Shown: positions 15,408-21,564 of the stretch, piece after piece | Numbering within the stretch: position 1 is the first letter of the stretch | How the letters are laid out: each line of letters starts with the position of its first letter | Origin: Deltaproteobacteria bacterium | Lineage (GTDB): Bacteria > Desulfobacterota > Desulfobulbia > Desulfobulbales > SURF-16 | Reading direction: 5' to 3' | Length of the DNA stretch: 37,008 nt | Assembly: GCA_016219175.1 (NCBI GenBank) | Contig: JACRCD010000010.1 | Location: 1 to 37,008, forward strand | Notes under the pieces: generated by a model | What the model was told of the DNA's origin: nothing | What the model saw: only the letters and a program-made list of their open reading frames with translations | Database searches by the model: none | Position numbers and translations under genes: made by a program

Positions 15408-15611
15408 CTAAAACGGTTTCCTGTTGCTGTTGCACTGGCTGGCCTGGCTGATGGCGTTGTCCAGATGATGAAAGAAGTTCAACGCCTCCCTGTTGCCCGC
15501 ATCCTTTTGTAACTGCGTCTCATAAATGGAGAAAAGTTTTGTCAAAACAGTCAGGACATCATCATCAGCCAGGGAACCGATATCCTCCCAGATATCGTTC
15601 GGACTCTTCAT
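15408..15611 (-). CDS. small conserved hypothetical protein (67 residues)
   Basis: A 67-residue acidic, helical cytosolic protein beginning MKSPNDIWEDIGSLADDD. The start is set by GGGAGGAATATT just upstream; the frame is open further but overlaps pckA. It ends SQCNSNRKPF with a single Cys. There is no enzyme motif. The sequence reads as two or three amphipathic helices (VLTVLTKLFSIYETQL; REALNFFHHLDNAIS), suggesting a small binding or adaptor protein. It lies 37 nt after pckA on the same strand and 87 nt before the methyltransferase ATG, so it could belong to either transcript. Similar small proteins are familiar from Desulfobacterota genomes, without known function. Confidence 0.7.
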   Translation of the reverse strand: MKSPNDIWEDIGSLADDDVLTVLTKLFSIYETQLQKDAGNREALNFFHHLDNAISQASQCNSNRKPF

Positions 15612-15648
15612 AATATTCCTCCCGGCGTTGCGCCGTTGCTGCCATTCC

Positions 15649-17253
15649 TCACAGGGATGGCCCGGCCTGGCGGATTTCCCTGGTGGTCTGATCGGCAAAC
15701 TGCTGAAAATTTTTGGCGAACAAGCCCGCCAGTTTTTCAGCCTGAGCCCGGTAGGCATCAGGGCTGGCCCAGGTGTTGCAGGGATTTAAAACTTTATCCG
15801 GCACATCCGGGCAATGCAGGGGTATTTGCAGGCCGAAAAAAGGTTCCGTTTCCGTGGCGACGTCGTCAAGCTTGCCGTTTAAGGCAGCGTTGACCATGGC
15901 CCGGGTATGGGCGATGCTCATGCGGGTGCCGATGCCGGCCGGTCCGCCGCTCCAGCCGGTATTGATGAGCCAGACCCGGGCGCCATGCCGGTCGAGTTTT
16001 TGGCCCAGCAGCTCCGCATAGCGCATGGGGTGCATGGGCATGAAGGGCGCCCCGTAGCAGGCGCTGAATGCCGGGGTGGGCTCGGTGACCCCGCGTTCCG
16101 TGCCCGCCACCCGGGCGGTGTAGCCCGAGATGAAGTGGTACATGGCCTGTTCCCTGGTGAGGCGGGCAATCGGCGGCAGGACGCCGAAGGCATCGGCGGA
16201 CAGGAAAATGATCGTTTTCGGATGTCCTCCCATGCCGCTTGTGCTGGCGTTGGGAATGGCGGAGATGTGGTAGGAGCCGCGGGTGTTTTCCGTGAAGGTG
16301 TCATCATCCAGATCCACCCGGCGGGTACAGGAATCCAGGCTGACGTTCTCCAGGATGGTGCCGAAGCGTTTGGTGGTGGAATAGATTTCCGGCTCGGCCT
16401 CCGGGGAAAGACGGATCAGTTTGGCATAGCAGCCGCCCTCGAAGTTGAAAACGCCGTTGTCGCTCCAGCCGTGTTCGTCATCGCCGATCAGGGTGCGGGC
16501 GGCGTCGGCCGACAGGGTTGTTTTGCCGGTGCCGCTGAGTCCGAAGAACAGGGCGGTCTCCCCGGCCGGGCTGATATTGGCCGAGCAGTGCATGGGCAGG
16601 ACGCCTTTGTGGGGCATCAGATAATTCATGACGGTGAAAATGGATTTCTTGATTTCCCCGGCATAGCTGGTGCCGCCGATGAGGATCAGTTTCTGTTTGA
16701 AGTTGATGATGACGAAGGTCTCGGAATTTGTACCGTCCAGGGCCGGGGAGGAGTGGAAGTGCGGGGCGTCGATGACGGTGAAGGCCGGGATGTGTTTTTT
16801 CAGGGCCCCTTCATCGGGTTGAATGAACATATTGCGGGCAAACAGGCTGTGCCAGGCGTACTGGGTAATGATCCGCACCGGCATGCGGTGATCCGGATCC
16901 GCCCCGGCAAAGCAGTCCTGCACATAGATATCCTGGGTCTGCAGATGCAGGGTCATGCGTTTATGCAGCTGCTCGAAACTGGCTTTGGAGATAGGGGGGT
17001 TGTTGGCCCCCCACCAGATATCCTTTTTGGTCGAAGACTCTTCCACAATAAACTTGTCCCGGGCTGAACGGCCCGTATGGTGCCCGGTCCGCACGACGAT
17101 GGGCCCGAGGTGGGACAGCCGGCCCTCGCCCCGGGTGAGAATTTTTTCGTAGAGTCTGGAGGAGGGCAGGTTCCAGAAGACCTCGTTGAGATTGGTCAGT
17201 CCGTGATTATCCAGTCCATAGCTGGTATGATTGGAACATTGATTATTTTTCAT
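15649..17253 (-). CDS. pckA: phosphoenolpyruvate carboxykinase (ATP)
   Basis: A 534-residue cytosolic enzyme interconverting oxaloacetate and PEP with ATP, the entry to gluconeogenesis. The start at MKNNQCSNHTSYG has GGAGAATACGC upstream. Signature sequences are in order: RTGHHTGRSARDKF near the N-terminus, GGTSYAGEIKKSIF, P-loop GLSGTGKTTLSAD, metal site IGDDEHGW, FNFEGGCYAK, and the late adenine-binding region NTGWSGGPAGIGTRM. Length is normal for the ATP-type family. In an autotrophic or acetate-using anaerobe it would feed sugar synthesis, in keeping with the PFK-2-like and glgC genes elsewhere in the window. Confidence 0.96.
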   Translation of the reverse strand: MKNNQCSNHTSYGLDNHGLTNLNEVFWNLPSSRLYEKILTRGEGRLSHLGPIVVRTGHHTGRSARDKFIVEESSTKKDIWWGANNPPISKASFEQLHKRMTLHLQTQDIYVQDCFAGADPDHRMPVRIITQYAWHSLFARNMFIQPDEGALKKHIPAFTVIDAPHFHSSPALDGTNSETFVIINFKQKLILIGGTSYAGEIKKSIFTVMNYLMPHKGVLPMHCSANISPAGETALFFGLSGTGKTTLSADAARTLIGDDEHGWSDNGVFNFEGGCYAKLIRLSPEAEPEIYSTTKRFGTILENVSLDSCTRRVDLDDDTFTENTRGSYHISAIPNASTSGMGGHPKTIIFLSADAFGVLPPIARLTREQAMYHFISGYTARVAGTERGVTEPTPAFSACYGAPFMPMHPMRYAELLGQKLDRHGARVWLINTGWSGGPAGIGTRMSIAHTRAMVNAALNGKLDDVATETEPFFGLQIPLHCPDVPDKVLNPCNTWASPDAYRAQAEKLAGLFAKNFQQFADQTTREIRQAGPSL

Positions 17254-17321
17254 GCGTATTCTCCATGACTGGTGCTGGTGCAAATAATGAATCTGTAAGG
17301 AACGGAGGAGGTTATCCGTCC

Positions 17322-17407
17322 GGGTGCAACGGTTTTGTAGAGTGCGCAAACGGTTTCATCGTTTACGCACGCGGACTGGCGGGCAATAAGACCTGCCCGC
17401 CCTACCC
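17322..17407. repeat. interspersed double-palindrome repeat, copy 4
   Basis: GTGCGCAAACG with CGTTTACGCAC (17342-17370, loop GTTTCAT) is followed by GGCGGGCA with TGCCCGCC (about 17378-17401), ending CCCTACCC. It is the same design as the copies near 6.7 and 12 kb. It lies between the SUI1 gene and pckA. Confidence 0.65.
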
Positions 17408-17429
17408 AAAAACCAAGAGTGACATGATA

Positions 17430-18011
17430 CTACCCCCCCGCCTGTTTGACCCTGTAGCCTTTTTTGGTGAGCTCTTCCGCCAGGGTGTGCCGATGGTCGC
17501 CCTGGATTTCTATGATTCCCTCTTTCACCGTGCCGCCGCTGCCGCATCTCTGTTTAAGCTGGCTGGCGAGATGGCGCAGCTCATCTTCATCCAGGGGGAG
17601 GCCTGTAACGCAGGTCATGCCTTTGCCCTTGCGGCCCTTGGTTTCCAGGGAAATCCGCACAATCCCGTCCCCCTTGGTCGGGGCGCGGCGCTGGCGGCAT
17701 GAGCAGGCAGCGGCCGGATAGCCGCAGGCCGGACACATTCTGCCATGCTCGGTTGAATAGACGGGACCGCTTGTGTTGTCATTTTTTTTGGTCATATCCG
17801 TTTGCTGTAGATGGTTGTCTCCGGCTTCCGCCTGCCGAAGCAGGGCTTGTTCATCCGTTGCCGGACTTGCTTCGCCGTCCCCGTCAGCGGGCAGGATGCA
17901 TCCAAGGCCAAGGCATAGGGGGCATTCTTCCCAGGACAGCAGAAATCTGCTTACCCCCTTGAAGGAGCCGAGCTGCCCTGAACCATGGCATATCCGGCAG
18001 ATTTCTTTCAT
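17430..18011 (-). CDS. SUI1/eIF1-like (YciH) protein with N-terminal zinc-finger segment
   Basis: A 193-residue protein. Residues 1-45 carry CRIC-HGSG and CPLCLGLG (two CxxC pairs with DnaJ-type CxxCxGxG spacing). A polar linker follows. From about residue 73 there is a complete YciH protein: MTKKNDNTSG, a short Cys block (CPACGYPAAACSC), and the SUI1 fold GDGIVRISLETKGRKGKGMTCV ... KQRCGSGGTVKEGIIEIQGDHR. SUI1 proteins act in start-site selection; bacterial YciH binds the small ribosomal subunit and its role is modest. No good ribosome site precedes either ATG (18011 or 17795), so this may be a true fusion or two overlapping readings. It lies upstream of pckA in the same direction. Confidence 0.7.
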   Translation of the reverse strand: MKEICRICHGSGQLGSFKGVSRFLLSWEECPLCLGLGCILPADGDGEASPATDEQALLRQAEAGDNHLQQTDMTKKNDNTSGPVYSTEHGRMCPACGYPAAACSCRQRRAPTKGDGIVRISLETKGRKGKGMTCVTGLPLDEDELRHLASQLKQRCGSGGTVKEGIIEIQGDHRHTLAEELTKKGYRVKQAGG

Positions 18012-18288
18012 TATATTAGTGCAGTACCTGGGACTTGTCAGCAAAATCCCCGGGGAAAAGCCCTCCCTGTTTCAAAGGTGGGGCTTTGCCGGCAGAAGGT
18101 AAAAAAGACATATGCTGTTTTCAGGATACAAATTTACCGCGGATCTTTCCAGATTATAATAGGTGGAGTGAAAAGAAGGAAGCCCGCAACGACGAAACCA
18201 TCGTTGCTCTGGCGAGTGGGGGAAAGGCCTTGTCAGCCGGTTTGATTGGCTGGAAACATCGGCAATGCTTCATTGCCAGCAAATGCCA

Positions 18289-18714
18289 TCAGCATGAATG
18301 GCAACGTTTGCTGCCTTGCCCTTCCATGGCCTGCATGATCGGGCAGCCTTCAATTGATCCCTGGCCCGAGCACGAGGCGGCCAGGTCAGTTAATATCTTT
18401 TTCATCCTGGTCAGCTCCATGATTTTTGTCTCAATTTCCCGGATCTTAGCCTGGGTCCGCTGCTTGACCTCCGCCTTGGTGGCGTTTGGCGCATCATGCA
18501 GGGTGAGCAGCTCGGCAATTTCTTTCAGGGAAAAGCCGAGCAGCTTGGCGTTTCTGATAAAGCGGATCTTGGCCACGGTATCCGCCGGATAAAGCCGGTA
18601 GCCTGAATCGGTGCGGGGGGGCGGGTCAAGAAGCCCCTGGCGCTCATAAAACCGCACCGTTTCAATGCCAACCCCCGCCTCCTTGGCGATCTTGCCGATT
18701 GTCACTCCTGTCAT
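18289..18714 (-). CDS. MerR family metal-type regulator
   Basis: A 141-residue MerR protein. The N-terminal winged HTH is MTGVTIGKIAKEAGVGIETVRFYERQGLL, followed by the long dimerisation helix (AEVKQRTQAKIREIETKI). A C-terminal metal loop has two Cys separated by eight residues (CSGQGSIEGC, about residues 115-124), the same spacing as Cys117 and Cys126 of MerR, and ends in CHSC. The third MerR thiol (Cys82) has no counterpart here, so the ligand set differs from mercury-type MerR. It starts inside the stop of the upstream membrane-protein gene (ATGA overlap, 18711-18714), so translation is coupled. The promoter at 19184-19215 has a matching dyad. Confidence 0.88.
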   Translation of the reverse strand: MTGVTIGKIAKEAGVGIETVRFYERQGLLDPPPRTDSGYRLYPADTVAKIRFIRNAKLLGFSLKEIAELLTLHDAPNATKAEVKQRTQAKIREIETKIMELTRMKKILTDLAASCSGQGSIEGCPIMQAMEGQGSKRCHSC

Positions 18715-19121
18715 GTCTTTATCTCCGTGGGTTGATGAGCAATAACCTTTAAAAACAGGGCCGCGGTCACTCCCCAGATGAGGGAGAAAACCAGGGCAAA
18801 GAGCGGCGCGGTAGTGCCGAGCCCCATCCCCAGCATGCCCGCCCCCATCTTGGGAAAGACCATGAACAGCATCAGGGCCAGGGGGCCGAGGCTGAGGACA
18901 ACCCCTTTTTTGATTAAGGCGCAGTTCCAGAAGGGCAGGAGAAAGAGCAACCCCCAGAGACCGCTGCTGATGAGACGCGGCATGAGCCAGGATGCGGTCA
19001 GGGCCGGGGCCATGTTGAAGCCCAGGGCCTGATTGATGCCCACGGCGCCGGACAGCCAGATGCCGAGGCTGTTTACCGCTCCGCCGATCATGCCGGCGGC
19101 TATCACCTTGATAATTTTCAT
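18711..19121 (-). CDS. small membrane protein co-transcribed with MerR regulator
   Basis: A 136-residue, strongly hydrophobic protein with about four membrane segments (residues 5-25, 38-62, 70-90 and 98-124). Gly and Met are frequent (FPKMGAGMLGMGLG), and there are few charges except at the C-terminus (AHQPTEIKT). AAGGAGATGATTT precedes the ATG. There are no Cys-pair metal motifs, so it is not a MerT-type mercury transporter. As first gene of a MerR-controlled pair it is presumably the regulated target, for example a metal or organic-toxin response protein. No family name can be given. Confidence 0.75.
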   Translation of the reverse strand: MKIIKVIAAGMIGGAVNSLGIWLSGAVGINQALGFNMAPALTASWLMPRLISSGLWGLLFLLPFWNCALIKKGVVLSLGPLALMLFMVFPKMGAGMLGMGLGTTAPLFALVFSLIWGVTAALFLKVIAHQPTEIKT

Positions 19122-19183
19122 AAATCATCTCCTTATAAAATTTGTGGGGAAAGTCCCTCGGGAAACATGGCAAAGGAGATGGT

Positions 19184-19215
19184 ATATTAAACCCTGTACC
19201 ATACTACAGAGTCAA
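19184..19215 (-). promoter_or_regulatory. MerR-type promoter with 20-bp spacer and operator dyad
   Basis: On the leftward strand TTGACT (-35, 19215-19210) and TAATAT (-10, 19189-19184) are separated by 20 bp, longer than the normal 17. This is the hallmark of promoters untwisted by MerR proteins. Overlapping the -35 and lying in the spacer is a near-perfect dyad, ACTCTGTA-N6-TACAGGGT (19212-19191). It drives the membrane protein-merR pair. Confidence 0.82.
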
Positions 19216-19305
19216 GGGGATAAGTTAAGCATGGGAAACCGGGCAACATCCGCCCCGCCAAAAAGGAAAGCATGGTCCGGCGGGACGGGGCGCCGGGCGT
19301 TCCGG

Positions 19306-19644
19306 TCAGGGGGCGGCGGAGGTTTTCGCCCTGGCGCCCTTGAGAGTCAGGTTTTTGAAGCAAAGGAATTTGGTCAGCCTTATCTCGATTGCGCCGTCCT
19401 GCTCTTCCGCTTCCACCTCAAGCTCTTTCCAGATGATGGCCTTGGCGCAAGGAATCTTCAGATATTTGCGCAGCGCGTCTTCACTCGGTTTGCCCATGCG
19501 TACCGCAGGGGTCGGGACTTTTACTCATCAGCCGGTCAGCGGAGGCCGCGGTTCCAGAAAGATGGTGGCATGTCCGCCGTTTTCAGCAATCATCCGCAGG
19601 GCCTGGGGGCTAATGTGAATTGTTGTCTTTTCTTCTATTGGCAT
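19306..19644 (-). CDS. CC/Se-motif family selenoprotein with two adjacent Sec residues
   Basis: Reading leftward from ATG 19644 to the stop at 19306 gives 112 codons, with TGA TGA as codons 39 and 40 (19530-19525). The segment before (TIHISPQALRMIAENGGHAT, FLEPRPPLTG) and after (VKVPTPAVRMGKPSEDALRKY ... CAKAIIWKELEVEAE) forms one coherent small HesB-like fold. The tandem TGA sits where this family (known as CC/Se motif family selenoprotein) has CC, CU, UC or UU after P-x-x-x-G. A conventional annotation would see only a 63-residue fragment beginning at the internal Met (19497). Function is unknown; a redox or metal-binding diselenide is possible. It lies divergent from the PFK-2-like gene. 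Confidence 0.8.
19493..19530 (-). promoter_or_regulatory. tandem UGA-UGA with SECIS-like hairpin
   Basis: The UGAs are at 19530-19528 and 19527-19525. CCCCUGCG pairs with CGCA-U-GGG (+14 to +32 after the second UGA), with one C-U mismatch and a GUA loop at +22 to +24. Loop G and distance fit the bacterial SECIS consensus. Confidence 0.65.
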
Positions 19645-19786
19645 AATAACGGCACCATGAAAGCATATATTTTAATGTTTCCTGGAAAATATGCTACAAT
19701 TCAGACAAATTCGCCACAGGGATTTTCCGGGACACCTGGAAACCCCGCGCGGCATCGTGTTCTCTGCAACCAAGGATTTACTGCCC

Positions 19787-21004
19787 ATGGACGATAAATT
19801 AGTGATTGCCATGGTGGGTCTGCCCGCACGGGGCAAATCCACCATGGCCTGGAAAATCGCCCGGACCCTTGAGTTTGACGACGTCAGGGTGCGGATCTTC
19901 AACAATGGAGAGCTGCGGCGCAAACTTACCCGCGAAAACACCTCCTCCCCGGAGTTCTTCTCGCCCCGGAATCCGACAGGGGTGGAGTTCAGGGAAAAAT
20001 GCGCCCGGATCAATCGGGAGCTTGCCCATTCCTACCTGGAGAACGACGGGCAGGTAGCCATTATCGATGCCAGCAACGTCACCAGGCACCGGCGGAGGAT
20101 GATTGAAGAGACCTTTCCGAACATTCCTATTTTTTTTATTGAGTGCGTCAATGTGGATGAAGAGGCAAACGAAGCCTGCATGGAGCACAAGGTTTCGTTA
20201 AAGGAGTTCAGTCATCTTTCCCCGGCAGAGGCCTTTGACAGTTTTTTCAAGCGCATCGCCCATTACGAAAGTATCTACGAGCCCCTGCATGATGAGCGCA
20301 ACCGCATCCTGGTCGATTCCTTTGAAGGCTGCATCCTGCAGGAGAGGATTTCGGATGTGGTTCCCTATTATGACCGGATTCGTGATATCATCACCACCCG
20401 TATCGTCAAAAATCTCTATCTGGTGCGTCACGGCGAGACGTATTTCAACCTGGAAGACCGGATCGGCGGAGATTCGGATCTCACGGAAAAAGGGCTGGCC
20501 CAGGCCCAGGCCCTGGCCGACTATTTTACCGATGTCTCCATTCCCATCATCTTTACCAGCAACCACAAGAGAACCATGCAGACGGCCTCACCCATCGCCG
20601 CCAGGCAGAAAGAGTGCTCGATCATAGCCCTGCCGGAATTTAACGAGATCCACGCCGGCATCTGCGAAGGGATGACCTATCAGGAGATCCGGGAGAAGAT
20701 GCCCCAGATCGCCAACGCCAGAAACCGCAATAAGTACGGCTACGTCTATCCGGAGGGAGAGGGCTATGTGACCATGGAAAAACGGGTGCACCGCGGGCTG
20801 AAGAAGGTCTTTTATCTCAACAACTATAATGAAAACATCATGATTGTCGGGCATCGGGCGGTTAACCGCATGATTTTGTCGGATTTTGTCTTCCGGCCCA
20901 AGGAGGAGGTGCCCTATATTTACATGCCCCAGAACCGCTATTATCACCTGCAGATCGACCCGCATAAAAAGCATTTCGAACTGAAGCCGTTCATGAAGGT
21001 TTGA
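19787..21004 (+). CDS. 6-phosphofructo-2-kinase / fructose-2,6-bisphosphatase-like bifunctional protein
   Basis: A 405-residue cytosolic protein with the two halves of eukaryotic PFKFB. The N-terminal kinase half has Walker A GLPARGKST (11-19), followed by the PFK-2-like NNGELRRKL, IDASNVTRHRR and FFIECV. The C-terminal phosphoglycerate-mutase-like half has the catalytic LVRHGET (about 214-220) and later VGHRAVNRM. The start chosen (MDDKLVIAM) has AAGGA 11 nt upstream; the frame is open 32 codons further. True activity on fructose 2,6-bisphosphate in bacteria is uncertain. Neighbouring pckA and glgC genes suggest a carbohydrate-control role. It is divergent from the UU selenoprotein gene. Confidence 0.85.
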   Translation: MDDKLVIAMVGLPARGKSTMAWKIARTLEFDDVRVRIFNNGELRRKLTRENTSSPEFFSPRNPTGVEFREKCARINRELAHSYLENDGQVAIIDASNVTRHRRRMIEETFPNIPIFFIECVNVDEEANEACMEHKVSLKEFSHLSPAEAFDSFFKRIAHYESIYEPLHDERNRILVDSFEGCILQERISDVVPYYDRIRDIITTRIVKNLYLVRHGETYFNLEDRIGGDSDLTEKGLAQAQALADYFTDVSIPIIFTSNHKRTMQTASPIAARQKECSIIALPEFNEIHAGICEGMTYQEIREKMPQIANARNRNKYGYVYPEGEGYVTMEKRVHRGLKKVFYLNNYNENIMIVGHRAVNRMILSDFVFRPKEEVPYIYMPQNRYYHLQIDPHKKHFELKPFMKV

Positions 21005-21051
21005 GCGGCATGGTTATTCCGGCCTGATCGAAGCGCTCTCTTTACCGGTGC

Positions 21052-21471
21052 TCAGGGTTTCTCCGCCAGACGGGTTGCATATTGACAGTACTTTTTATCC
21101 TCTTTCAAGATATGGTCAATAAGCCAGTTTCGTATAATACCTATAATCGTTGAGTTGAAAATGGTTTTTCCTTCCCGGACCTCCCTGTTGTATTGATAGA
21201 TCCGGTTTTCAAAATCCTTATGCAGCCTTCTGTGGGCCACGATATCAGGGTAATTGATCCTGTGCATGAATTCTTCTTCAAAACCGAAGTGACTCCTGGC
21301 ATAGTCTTCCATCGCCTGTAACGATTCTTCGCCCAGGGTCTTGAGGGATTGCCGATCCCCGTTCAGCAACCTGTCGTCCATTTCATTGTATATGCCGATC
21401 CACTTTCTGTGCTGGGCATCAATTTCCGCGTTGTTGACACTGAAGGAATCATCCCATTCAATCGCCGCCAT
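21052..21471 (-). CDS. bacteriohaemerythrin
   Basis: A 139-residue cytosolic O2- or NO-binding di-iron protein. All ligand positions are present in order: H21 (DAQHRKW), H and E of SHFGFEEEFM, both His of HRRLHKDF, and H...D of DHILKEDKKY. Length is normal for a stand-alone haemerythrin. A ribosome site (AGAGG) precedes the ATG. In anaerobes these proteins store or scavenge oxygen. It is a single gene between the PFK-2-like gene (convergent) and the multicopper oxidase. Confidence 0.93.
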   Translation of the reverse strand: MAAIEWDDSFSVNNAEIDAQHRKWIGIYNEMDDRLLNGDRQSLKTLGEESLQAMEDYARSHFGFEEEFMHRINYPDIVAHRRLHKDFENRIYQYNREVREGKTIFNSTIIGIIRNWLIDHILKEDKKYCQYATRLAEKP

Positions 21472-21564
21472 AAAAACACCTCTATTTTTGTTTGTCGATG
21501 TAGAATAACCAAACGGTCAAGCATGCTCATAGCCTGTTGCGGCAGGGTATGAGGGTCTTTTTTT

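Noticed and set aside
18289-18291. TGA of the MerR gene (CHSC-TGA) as Sec
   Set aside because: The continuation is open for about 40 codons but overlaps a palindromic repeat and has no family match; a normal stop is likelier.
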